Positions 16,803 to 24,741 of a DNA stretch of 64,000 nt are shown piece by piece. The stretch covers positions 124,001 through 188,000 of the forward strand of contig CAVTWS010000023.1 of assembly GCA_963738445.1 (NCBI GenBank). The letters are read 5' to 3'. Each line of letters opens with the position of its first letter. Position 1 is the first letter of the stretch. A program made the position numbers and the translations under genes. The notes beneath the pieces are model-generated. The model searched no databases, was not told the origin of the DNA, and saw only the letters and a list, made by a program, of their open reading frames with translations. Source of the DNA: CAVTWS01 sp963738445 (GTDB lineage Bacteria > Actinomycetota > Acidimicrobiia > Acidimicrobiales > SHLQ01).

Positions 16803-17105
16803 CGTGGTCAGTCTGGATCACGCCGCTCGGCGAATGAGGGCGCGGACCCGGTCCCGGCTCAGCCGTTCGCGTGCCGCACGTCACCGGTCGGGGATCTTCC
16901 CAACCACGTTGGTGCGTACTACAGTTAGCAGTACCCCAGGTCCGGCGAGGCAATGCCCCCGGACCATGGCTGCGAAGCCCTCCCCCCGGGACGAGCAGTC
17001 GACACCGAGCCCCGCCGGTCCCCCCGGCGGGGTTCGGCAATTCTGTACGCCGGTCTCGGGGTGGCATGCCGCCGGCTGTGAGGTCGGGGCGACTAGCGTC
17101 TCGGT
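16803..17105. promoter_or_regulatory. Intergenic region with palindrome, hairpin and PBP promoter
   Basis: This region lies between the divergent ECF sigma and PBP genes. It holds a dyad GTACT (16916-16920) / AGTAC (16930-16934). It also holds a GC hairpin with nine-base arms (17010-17018 and 17024-17032). The -10-like TAGCGT (17094-17099) ends six bases before the GTG start of the PBP gene. The dyad may belong to the sigma-factor promoter on the minus strand. No gene is visible here. Confidence 0.4.
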
Positions 17106-19413
17106 GTGAACTCGCCTGCCCGGTCGTTCGGCCGGTTGTTGAGGTTCGCGGCGGTGCTGACTGCTGCGGGCGGCGTCATGGCCGTGACCATGGTCGCGGT
17201 CGGCGCGCAGGCGGGCGACATCATCACGGCGAATGAGGCCGAGCCCCTGTCGTCCGATCTCGATTGCTCGCTCGACCTGCGATCGGTCGTCTACGACTCG
17301 TCGGGTTCGCTGATCGGTGAGCTGGCCGGACGCGAGAACCGGGCGCTCGTCGACAGCCTGACCGGCATCTCCGACCCGGTGATCCAATCGGTGCTGGCGG
17401 CTGAGGACGCCGACTTCTACGACCACAACGGCGTGAACGTCCGCGCCATCGCCCGGGCGCTCATCCAGAACGTCTCGTCGGGCGCGGTGGAGCAGGGTGG
17501 CTCGACCATCACCCAGCAGTTGGTGAAGCTGTGCGTGCTGGGCAGCGCCGTCGATCTCGTCGATCGCAAGATCCCGGAAGCCATCATGGCCGTGCGTCTG
17601 GAGAACGAGCGGGAGAAGGACGACATCCTGCTCCAGTACCTGAACACCGTGTACTTCGGGTCCGGCGCCTACGGGGTCCAGGCCGCCGCCGAGGTGTATT
17701 TCGGCAAGGATGCCAACGAGCTGAACTGGAGCGAGGGGGCGCTGCTGGCGTCGTTGATCTCGAGCCCGGGGTCCGGCAACCCGACCATCGACGAGGACCA
17801 CGCCGCCAGGGCTTTGGAGCGACGCAACCGGGTGCTCGAACGGCTGGTCGATCTGGATCAGATCTCCCTGGTCGAGTTCGAGGAGTTCGCCGACGACCCC
17901 GTCCCGACCACTCGGAACGAGCTGTTCTCCCTCGACCAGGTCGAGGAGGACTACTTCCTCGAAGAGGTCAAGCAGATCCTCCTGGAATCGTCGGAGCTGG
18001 GGGACGACCGCGTCGAGCGCGCCGATGCCATCTATGCGGGTGGGCTCCGGATCTACACCACGCTCGATCCGGTCGCTCAGGGGTTCGCCGAGGTCGCCGT
18101 CGAGGATGTCATCCCTGACGACGTGTCGACCCCGAACCTCATCAACCGGTACTTCGTCGGTGCGCTCGCCGCGGTCGAGCCCGCCACCGGCGCGGTGCGG
18201 TCGATGGTCGGCGGGCCGGGCTTCGACGAGTTCTCCAAGTTCAATCTGGCCACCCACCGTGGCAACCCCTTCCCGGGGCGCCCGACCGGATCCTCGTTCA
18301 AGGTCTTCGTGCTGGCTGCCGCGATGGAGGCCGGGTACGTCCCCGACGACACCTTGAACGGCACCGGGCCGTGTCGGATCCCGAACCCCGGCGGCACCCC
18401 TGACCCCTACGAGGCGGAGAACTTCGAAGGCAGCCGGGGGCGCACCGGCACCATCCGGTCGCTCACCCTGAGCTCCTCCAACTGCGGGTACCTGCGGCTG
18501 GGGCAGATCGTGGGTCTTGGCAACGTGGTCGACACCGCCCGGGCCCTGGGCGTCGGCGGCCAACTCGACGCGGTGCCGTCGTTGCCGTTGGGCGTGTTCA
18601 ACGTGACGCCGCTGGAGATGGCGGCCGCCTACGCGGCGATTGCCAACGATGGTGTCTACAACCCGCCGTACTTCATCGATCGGGTGGAGGATCGGTTCGG
18701 CAACGTGATCTACGAGCACGTACCGACCCCGAGCCGTGCCATCTCGGTCGAGTCCGCCCGACTGGTCACCAGCGTGCTCGAGGACAACGTCCAGTCCGGG
18801 ACGGGCGAGCGGGCACGGCTCCCGCGCCAGACCGCCGCGGGCAAGACGGGCACGGCCCAGGACTTCGGCGACGCCTGGTTCGTCGGTTACACGCCGTACC
18901 TGTCAACTGCCGTCTGGATGGGCAATCCGGACTTCCGGATCGAGATGCGCAACGTCGGCGGTCGCAACGTCACCGGTGGTTCGTACCCGGCGATGATCTG
19001 GGGGCAGTTCAACACCGGGTACCACGACCGGCTGATCTACCCGCCCAGCCCGTTCAACGCCCCGGGAAGCACCCGTCGCGGCGAGCGGATCCAGCCCTCC
19101 TACGAGGAGGGTAGACCGACCGGCGGCGGGTCGTCCGGAGCGGGCGGGGTCGCCGACCCGTCCACCGTCACCTTGCCGCCACCGACGATCCCGGGCGCCA
19201 CCACCATCCCCCCGACCGACACCACCGTCCCACCGGGTGGTACCACCGTTCCGTCGCCGACCACCCCACCCGCGACCAGCGCGCCCTCCCCCGACCGTGG
19301 CGCCGCCTCCCACCACGCCCCCGACCTCGCCTCCCACCACGCCGGCTCCGCCGCCCACCAATCCGCCGCCGGCAACCACTGCGCCACCACCACCTCCGCC
19401 CCCTGACGGCTGA
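17106..19413 (+). CDS. Class A penicillin-binding protein (transglycosylase/transpeptidase)
   Basis: A bifunctional peptidoglycan synthase of about 769 residues. A signal-anchor helix (about 10-35) is followed by the GT51 transglycosylase domain (EDADFYDHNGVN, GGSTITQQLVKL, YLNTVYFGSGAYGVQAAA). The transpeptidase motifs are SSFK with nucleophile S396, SSN in LTLSSSNCGYL, and KTGT near residue 580. The tail is Pro/Thr-rich. In the uninterrupted frame it ends at 19406 with a His/Ala-rich stretch unlike the rest. Removing one C from the run near 19290 instead continues the PPTTPP repeats to a stop at 19411-19413, so I give that end. The GTG start has a -10-like box six bases upstream. It acts outside the membrane in cell-wall growth. 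Confidence 0.92.
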
Positions 19414-19469
19414 CCGCCTTCACGGTCTTCGACCCCAGGGCGGAGCGCCGGGAGGGTGCGGGAAGAGGC

Positions 19470-19572
19470 CGCGCCGATAGGCGGGGCCTCCGACAAGCAC
19501 AGGGTCGAAATCTGGCCTGTGAGCAGGCCAGATACCGACGGTCCGCGCACATACCGTGTGCCTATCGGCGCG
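19470..19572. ncRNA. Candidate structured RNA element between PBP and zinc-ribbon genes
   Basis: A closing stem of 13 perfect pairs (19470-19482 with 19560-19572) encloses two further hairpins. One has a nine-pair stem with a TGAG loop (19511-19519 with 19524-19532). The other is GCACA/TGTGC around TACCG (19547-19561), which overlaps the closing stem by two bases. The layout is a multibranched RNA of about 103 bases. It lies just after the PBP stop and ends six bases before the -10 box of the next gene, so it may be a complex terminator, a small RNA, or a DNA-level operator. I do not recognise a known class. Confidence 0.45.
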
Positions 19573-19577
19573 CGCTA

Positions 19578-19583
19578 TAGGGT
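19578..19583 (+). promoter_or_regulatory. Probable -10 box, leaderless start at 19590
   Basis: TAGGGT ends exactly six bases before the ATG, with no ribosome-binding site between them. Confidence 0.5.
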
Positions 19584-19589
19584 CGGGTC

Positions 19590-20306
19590 ATGAGTGATAC
19601 CGACCATCCGCTGCTCGACCTGCAGCGACGTGATGTCGCTCTCGAGCAGATCCGCCACCGTCGGGAGAACCTGCCCGAGCTGGTCGCGGTCGCCGAGGCC
19701 ACCGCGGCTCTGGTCGACCTCGACCGGCGAGAGGTCGAGGTCCGACGGTCGCGTGCGGCGCTCGATGATCGGCACGCCGGCCTCGAAACCGAGCTGGCCA
19801 GCGTCGAGGCCAAGTTCGCGAAGCTCGAAGCCAATCTGTACGGCGGGGCGATCACGTCGCCGAAGGACGCCACGCTGGCCCAACACGAGCTCACCTCGCT
19901 GGCCGAACGACGCAGCGGCCTGGAGGACGAGATCCTGGCGATACTCGACGAGTTGGGACCGTCCGATGACGTGCTGGCCGCGATCGAGTCGGAGCGGGCC
20001 GCGCTCCGGACTGCCCGGGCCGCGGCCCAGGACGCGGTCGCTCATCGGTATGGCGAGCTCGACGCCGAGCGGGACGAGGTGGTGGCCGAGCGGGTGGCGA
20101 TGACCACCTTGGTGCCCGGCGAGCTCCTCAGTGAGTACGAGGTGCGCCGCGGGGAGTTCGGGACCTCGACGGTGGTGGTGTTCGTGTCGGGCCGGTGTGT
20201 CGGCTGCCCGTCGGCGATGCCGGCGGTGGAGGTGGACCGGATCCGTCGCATCCCCTCGGGCTCATCGACGAACTGCGCCGAGTGCGGCCGCATCGTGTTG
20301 ACCTGA
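19590..20306 (+). CDS. CdsZ/DUF164-type coiled-coil zinc-ribbon protein
   Basis: A 238-residue protein. A long antiparallel coiled coil (about 5-180, rich in Glu/Arg/Ala/Leu heptads) contains the family signature LYGGAITSPKDATLAQHEL. The C-terminal C4 zinc ribbon is complete: GRCVGCPSAMP and TNCAECGRIV. The length and order match the family (zf-RING_7/CdsZ), whose members bind nucleic acid or act as scaffolds; the cellular role in actinobacteria is not settled. It is followed nine bases later by a membrane-protein gene on the same strand. Confidence 0.9.
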   Translation: MSDTDHPLLDLQRRDVALEQIRHRRENLPELVAVAEATAALVDLDRREVEVRRSRAALDDRHAGLETELASVEAKFAKLEANLYGGAITSPKDATLAQHELTSLAERRSGLEDEILAILDELGPSDDVLAAIESERAALRTARAAAQDAVAHRYGELDAERDEVVAERVAMTTLVPGELLSEYEVRRGEFGTSTVVVFVSGRCVGCPSAMPAVEVDRIRRIPSGSSTNCAECGRIVLT

Positions 20307-20315
20307 CGTCTGGCC

Positions 20316-20798
20316 ATGGTGCTCTGGTTCGCCGGGCTCGCCCTGGTGCTCGTCGCCGTCGTGTTCGACAGCCCCAACCTCGACTATCGCATGGTCATGG
20401 CGGGCGCTGTCCTGCCCGCCCTCGAGGCCCTCACCGGTGCGGCCACCATCGGTCACACGCTCGTCGGACCGGTCACGGCGTTCGCGCTGGTGGCCCTCGT
20501 CGGCCGGGGTCGCCGACTCGTGCAACGCCGCTGGGTGGGGTTGCCGATCGGCTGGTTCATGCATCTCGTGCTGGACGGCACGTGGACCGAAACGGATCGT
20601 TTCTGGTGGCCCGTCACCGGCTGGGAGTTCGGTGGTGTGGCGCCGGAGGCGGATCGGTCGCTGCTCGTGATCTTGGCGATGGAGCTGATCGGTGCGGCGT
20701 CGCTGGTGTGGGGCGCCCGCCGGTTCGGCCTGCGCACCATGGGGGCCGTCAGGCGGTTCGCGGCGACGGGCCATCTGCCGCCGCCGCGGCGACCCTGA
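20316..20798 (+). CDS. Membrane protein, possibly metal-dependent-hydrolase-like
   Basis: A 160-residue protein with about four hydrophobic segments (MVLWFAGLALVLVAVVF, AGAVLPALEALTGA, VGPVTAFALVALVG, LLVILAMELIGAASLVWG). His/Asp/Trp residues sit near the membrane (GHTL, GWFMHLVLDGTWTETDRFWWP), a pattern reminiscent of the YbcI/DUF457 membrane hydrolases. It follows the zinc-ribbon gene by nine bases and probably shares its transcript. The function is unknown. Confidence 0.7.
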   Translation: MVLWFAGLALVLVAVVFDSPNLDYRMVMAGAVLPALEALTGAATIGHTLVGPVTAFALVALVGRGRRLVQRRWVGLPIGWFMHLVLDGTWTETDRFWWPVTGWEFGGVAPEADRSLLVILAMELIGAASLVWGARRFGLRTMGAVRRFAATGHLPPPRRP

Positions 20799-21021
20799 GC
20801 CGGGCCAGCCGCGAGGAACGGTCGAACGAGGGGCGCACCGCCCGGGTCCGCAAGTTGCCGTCGGGCCCGATCTCGAACTCGAGGTGCGCCTGCGTCAACA
20901 GACCGGCCGTGGCGGAGGTGCGGATGACCCGGGAGACCAGGTCGTTGGCCCCGGCCGCCCTCGTCTCGGCCGCGACTGCCATGGTGTGGGTCGTCGTTCT
21001 CATGGCCAGGTTTCTCGGCAC
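20749..21021 (-). CDS. Hypothetical 90-residue protein
   Basis: A basic frame on the minus strand, with the segment LTQAHLEFEIGPDGNLRTRAVRPSFDRSSRLARLRV looking like a small folded domain. It overlaps the 3' end of the upstream membrane-protein gene by 50 bases, tail to tail. It fills a stretch that otherwise has no gene, and third positions are GC-rich in this frame. I do not recognise it and it could be spurious. Confidence 0.4.
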   Translation of the reverse strand: MPRNLAMRTTTHTMAVAAETRAAGANDLVSRVIRTSATAGLLTQAHLEFEIGPDGNLRTRAVRPSFDRSSRLARLRVAAAAADGPSPRTA

Positions 21022-21062
21022 GGCCTCGACCGGCCTTGAGCAAGTTCCCCGCCGGTCAGACG

Positions 21063-21120
21063 CGGCACCCAGGTCACACGGTGCCGCTCGGCACCCAGAT
21101 CAAACGGTGCCGGTCGGCAC
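21063..21120. repeat. 26-bp tandem duplication covering the patatin stop codon
   Basis: Units 21063-21088 and 21089-21114 differ at four positions, and a third copy begins at 21115 (CGGCAC). The patatin stop (21100-21102) lies inside the second unit, and the first unit keeps an equivalent stop triplet in the same frame position. Confidence 0.75.
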
Positions 21121-21921
21121 GGGGTCGACCGGGTTGGTGAGCGACGACATGGCGTCCGCCCATTCGTCGCGGAGGGTCACGCCTTGTTCGTAGGCCAACT
21201 CGTAGCAGCGGCGGGCCCGTCCGGCGTCGAACAGCTGATCGGGGCGGTTCACGAGCCGGGCGATCGCACGCGTGGGGCGCACGACGATCGATGTGCTGGG
21301 CGCGGCCGTCGCCTGCCAGATGGCGAGCTCGTGCCGGGTGCGACGCTCGACGAAGCGCCCGGCCGGGCCGAACATCGGCCCTGAAAGCGGCAGGACGACG
21401 AGGAGCAGATCCGCCGGGTCGGCGAGGTCGACGGAGGCGAGGGAGCGGACGCCGCCGTCGACGTACCGACGACCGCCGATGGCGTGGGGTGCGAGCATGC
21501 CCGGCACGGCACTCGATGCGGAGACCAGATCGGCGATGGGGTGCTCAGCTCCCAGGAGGGCGGTGCGGCGGAACCGGGGAAGCGAGCAGGCGACGGCCCG
21601 GACGGTCGGGCACCGGGTGTCGCGTCCGGTACCCTGGGCCGCGATGCGGTGGAGTCGGCCCCGTCTCGGGTCCGGCCATCGGGGGGCATCATCGGCGACG
21701 GGATCGAGGGCGTCGAGGAAGCGGATGCGCAGGGCGAGCGCGGCGGCGGCCCACGATCCCGCCGAGGTCCCGAGCGACGGGACCTCTGAGAAATCGACAC
21801 CGCCGTCGGTGAGCGCCTCGGTGACCCCGAGGATGTACCCGATCCCGAACAGGCCTCCACCGCCGTAGGCGGCCGCGACCCTCGGAGTGGAGGCAGGAGG
21901 CACCCAGGAGCTCGTGGCCAT
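21100..21921 (-). CDS. Patatin-like phospholipase
   Basis: A 273-residue acyl hydrolase. The oxyanion loop GGGGLFGIGY is near residue 20, the nucleophile elbow GTSAGSW (catalytic Ser) near residue 50, and the dyad Asp is in VDGGVRSL. The ATG at 21921 is chosen because the domain begins soon after it; a longer frame adds 15 unrelated residues. There is no signal peptide. It is divergent from the HD-domain gene, with 94 bases between the two starts. The substrate (phospholipid or other ester) is unknown. Confidence 0.85.
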   Translation of the reverse strand: MATSSWVPPASTPRVAAAYGGGGLFGIGYILGVTEALTDGGVDFSEVPSLGTSAGSWAAAALALRIRFLDALDPVADDAPRWPDPRRGRLHRIAAQGTGRDTRCPTVRAVACSLPRFRRTALLGAEHPIADLVSASSAVPGMLAPHAIGGRRYVDGGVRSLASVDLADPADLLLVVLPLSGPMFGPAGRFVERRTRHELAIWQATAAPSTSIVVRPTRAIARLVNRPDQLFDAGRARRCYELAYEQGVTLRDEWADAMSSLTNPVDPVPTGTV

Positions 21922-22003
21922 CCCGCCAGCGTGCCATGCATTCGTCGTCAGCACGACGATTCCCACGATGTCGGGCCCGACGACCCATCCGCCTGCGGCC
22001 GAC

Positions 22004-22009
22004 TACGTT
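22004..22009 (+). promoter_or_regulatory. Probable -10 box, leaderless start at 22016
   Basis: TACGTT ends six bases before the ATG of the HD-domain gene, with no ribosome-binding site between them. Confidence 0.5.
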
Positions 22010-22015
22010 GGCGTC

Positions 22016-22765
22016 ATGGCCCACGACACCGAGACCGCAGCCGCCACGTTCACGAGGATGGAGGATTCCACCGCCGAGGACTGGGCGATCATCATGAGCC
22101 GCCATGGGGAGCTCACGGCCGCGCTCGCCGACCAGATCCTCAACCAGCTCACGATGCTGGAGTCCGCGGCCGGTGGATTCGCGGTCGATCGGCTCACGCA
22201 TAGCCTGCAGACCGCCCATCGGGCCGAAGCCGACGGTCGCGACGACGCCTACGTGGTGTGTTCGTTGATCCACGACATCGGCGACATCCTGGCGCCCGAC
22301 AACCACCCTGATGTGGCCGCCGCCATCCTCAAGCCCTACGTCAGCCCCGCCTATCACTGGATGGTCCAGCAGCACGGTGTGTTCCAGGGGTACTACTTCT
22401 GGCACCACTTGGGTGGCGACCGTGACGCCCGCGACCAGTTTCGGGGCCACGAGTTCTACGACGTGTGCGAGGAGTTCACGCGGGTCTACGACATGCCGGC
22501 GTTCGATCCGTCGTACCCGACCCCGCCGTTGTCGCACTACGAGCCGCTGGTGCGGCAGTTCTTCGCGCCCGGACCTGGGGCTGAGCCCTCGGCGGCGCCG
22601 GCCCCCCGCTGGCGACCCGGCCTTCCATGTGGTCCATCCTCCGCACCAACGCCGACCTCCGGGCACTCTTCATCGCGCAGGTCGTGTCCTTCGCCGGTGA
22701 CTGGTTCGCGTACGTTGCGTTCGTCGGCCTCGTCCAAGACCTCACCGACGCGCCGATCCTGGTGA
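22016..22765 (+). CDS. HD-domain protein, PhnZ/MIOX-like
   Basis: The HD motif is in VVCSLIHDIGDILAP, preceded by THSLQTAHRAE and followed by NHPDVAAAILKPYVS and YYFWHHLGG. This His/Asp series is the layout of HD-domain mixed-valent di-iron oxygenases such as PhnZ, although ordinary HD phosphohydrolases share it. The recognisable domain ends near residue 180 (EPLVRQFF). The frame then runs 139 bases into the MFS gene in a Pro/Ser-rich tail, so the true stop may lie near 22630 and be hidden by an indel. The ATG is set by the -10-like box. Oxygenase activity is inference. Confidence 0.75.
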   Translation: MAHDTETAAATFTRMEDSTAEDWAIIMSRHGELTAALADQILNQLTMLESAAGGFAVDRLTHSLQTAHRAEADGRDDAYVVCSLIHDIGDILAPDNHPDVAAAILKPYVSPAYHWMVQQHGVFQGYYFWHHLGGDRDARDQFRGHEFYDVCEEFTRVYDMPAFDPSYPTPPLSHYEPLVRQFFAPGPGAEPSAAPAPRWRPGLPCGPSSAPTPTSGHSSSRRSCPSPVTGSRTLRSSASSKTSPTRRSW

Positions 22766-23943
22766 GCGCGGTGTACATCGCCCAGACCCTGCCGGCCTTC
22801 TTCATGACCGTCGTGGCGGGACCGGTGGCCGACCGATTCGATCGTCGCCGCATCCTGCAGATCGCGGCCCTCGTCCAGGCCGTTGCGGCCGCCAGCCTGC
22901 TCGTCGTGCGTTCGTCGACTTCGCTGCCCGTGGGGTTCATCGGGCTCGCCGTCATCTCCGCGGTCGGGTCGTTCGTCGGTCCGGCCACGCAGGCGGGCAT
23001 CCCGAACCTGGTTCGTCACGAGGACGAGCTGGCCAAGGCCAGCCTCATGTTCGGCGCCGTGTGGGGGGTCATGCTGGCGGTGGGAGCGGCGCTCGGCGGT
23101 GTGGTGGCGAGCGTCTTCGGACGTGACGTCGCCTTCGTCGCCAACGCCGTCTCGTTCGTCGTCGCCGCAGCCCTGGTCACGAGTGTGCGCCGGCCGATGC
23201 AGGAGCCGCGGAGCGGGCGGGCCGCCATCGACGGTTCGTCGGCGCCGCGCGCCGCATCGCCGATGCGTCCGGTGGCCGACATGGTGGAGGCCGCCGCGTA
23301 TGCCCGGCGTGATCCCGTCATCCTCACCCTGATGGCGTCGAAGGCGAGTTTCGCGGTGGGATCGGGCATCTTCGGGCTCCTTGCCGTGCTGGCCAGCGAG
23401 GAGCTGTCCGGAGGGGGAGCGGGCAGCGGCGACCGCACCACGGGCTGGTTGATCGCCGCCCGCGGGGCCGGCGTGGCGATCGGACCCCTGGTGGCGGCAC
23501 GGCTCGTGGGACCCGCCCTCAGCCGGGTCGTGTTGTGGTGCGGCATCTCCGGCATCGCGTTCGGGGTCTGCTACCTCGGCCTCAGCGTGGCTCCGGCCCT
23601 GGTGGTCGCCGTGCCGTTCGTCCTGCTGGCCCACATCGGTGGCGGTGCGCAATGGACGATGTCGACCTACGGCCTCCAGCGTCGAGCGCCGGATGAGATC
23701 CGCGGCCGGCTGCTTGCCGGCGATTTCGGCATGGTGACCCTGATCATCACGTTGTCGAACGTGGCGGCGGGGCTGTTGGCGGGCGCCGCCGGTCCCCGGT
23801 TGGCCATCGGTGTGTTCGGCGGGATCGCGATCGTCGCCGGGTTCACGTACGTCGTGGTCACGCGTCCCGTGCGTGCGGCCCTGGCGATCGAGGAAGCTTC
23901 GTCGCCGAATCCCGAGATCAGAACTCGGCGTCGAGCTCGCTGA
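22627..23943 (+). CDS. MFS transporter (EntS-like exporter family)
   Basis: A 438-residue, twelve-helix major facilitator of the MFS_3/enterobactin-exporter type. The family features are visible: LFIAQVVSFAGDWFAYVA in the first helix, the A-motif-like GPVADRFDRRRILQIA, IPNLVRHEDELAKASLMFGAVW, and YGLQRRAPDEIRGRLLAGDFG after helix 10. The ATG is followed directly by the first helix. It converges on the GST gene with a 26-base overlap. The substrate is unknown. Confidence 0.88.
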   Translation: MWSILRTNADLRALFIAQVVSFAGDWFAYVAFVGLVQDLTDAPILVSAVYIAQTLPAFFMTVVAGPVADRFDRRRILQIAALVQAVAAASLLVVRSSTSLPVGFIGLAVISAVGSFVGPATQAGIPNLVRHEDELAKASLMFGAVWGVMLAVGAALGGVVASVFGRDVAFVANAVSFVVAAALVTSVRRPMQEPRSGRAAIDGSSAPRAASPMRPVADMVEAAAYARRDPVILTLMASKASFAVGSGIFGLLAVLASEELSGGGAGSGDRTTGWLIAARGAGVAIGPLVAARLVGPALSRVVLWCGISGIAFGVCYLGLSVAPALVVAVPFVLLAHIGGGAQWTMSTYGLQRRAPDEIRGRLLAGDFGMVTLIITLSNVAAGLLAGAAGPRLAIGVFGGIAIVAGFTYVVVTRPVRAALAIEEASSPNPEIRTRRRAR

Positions 23944-24574
23944 TCTCGTCGGGCTCGGCCGCCGCGGCGTCACTCCATTCGAGCATCTCGGGTAGGCCCA
24001 TGACGGTGGCGACGTAGGTGGTGCTGATCGAGTCCAGCTCCACGCCGTAGGTGGTCAATCGGCTGCACACGGGGGCGTACATGGCGTCGGCCATGGTGGG
24101 GGAGTCTCCGAAGAGGAACCGGCCGGGTTGGCGGGCCAGGCAGTGCGACCACACCTGGCAGATGCGATCGATGTCCGCCCGGGCGCCGGAGAACACCTTG
24201 AAGCCGTGGTGGCGGGCCTTGACGTTGAGCGGCAGCGCCGAGCGCAGGCTGGCGAACCCGGAGTGCATCTCGCCGCTCACCGAGCGGCACAACGCCCGCG
24301 ACGCCGGGTCGGTCGGGAGGAGCCCGGACTCGGGCCGCGTCTCGGCCAGGTACTCGCCGATGGCGAGGGTGTCCCAGATCTCCAGCCCGTCGATCGACAG
24401 GCACGGGATCAGGAACGACGGCGACATCAGGAGGAGCTCGTCACGCTGGCCCGGATCGAGCGCGCTGCGCTCGTCGACCTCGAACTCGAGTCCGGCGAAG
24501 CGGCACAGCAACCAGCCTCGGAGCGACCACGCCCCGTAGTTCCGGCTGTTGATCGTCAAGGTGGCGGTCGGCAT
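23918..24574 (-). CDS. Glutathione-S-transferase family protein
   Basis: A 218-residue protein with the thioredoxin-like N-terminal domain (LTINSRNYGAWSLRGWLLCRFAG, SPSFLIPCLSIDGLEIWDTLAIGEYL, matching the cis-Pro and the E/D-S glutathione-site region) and the all-helical C-terminal domain (FLFGDSPTMADAMYAPVCSRL). Most actinobacteria use mycothiol rather than glutathione, so the thiol cofactor is uncertain. It overlaps the MFS gene tail to tail. Confidence 0.85.
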   Translation of the reverse strand: MPTATLTINSRNYGAWSLRGWLLCRFAGLEFEVDERSALDPGQRDELLLMSPSFLIPCLSIDGLEIWDTLAIGEYLAETRPESGLLPTDPASRALCRSVSGEMHSGFASLRSALPLNVKARHHGFKVFSGARADIDRICQVWSHCLARQPGRFLFGDSPTMADAMYAPVCSRLTTYGVELDSISTTYVATVMGLPEMLEWSDAAAAEPDEISELDAEF

Positions 24575-24645
24575 GGGTCATGTTCCCCATGGGATAGGGT
24601 CAGCGCCACGTCGGGGGCATGAACACTGTGTTTCGATCGCCCTCA

Positions 24646-24664
24646 ACTTTACGTAAGAGTAAGT
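24646..24664. promoter_or_regulatory. Candidate operator upstream of the PHA depolymerase gene
   Basis: ACTT (24646-24649) and AAGT (24661-24664) flank a core that contains the perfect palindrome TTACGTAA (24649-24656) followed by GAGTAA. It stands out as an AT-rich dyad in GC-rich DNA, 78 bases before the phaZ ATG. TetR-family lipid regulators bind sites of this kind; the assignment is inference. Confidence 0.35.
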
Positions 24665-24741
24665 CGACGTGATGTCATGTCGGTGAGGGTTCGTGCCCTC
24701 TCCGGTTTCACCGGGTTCCTCGATCCCCCCAGGCGGTCCCG

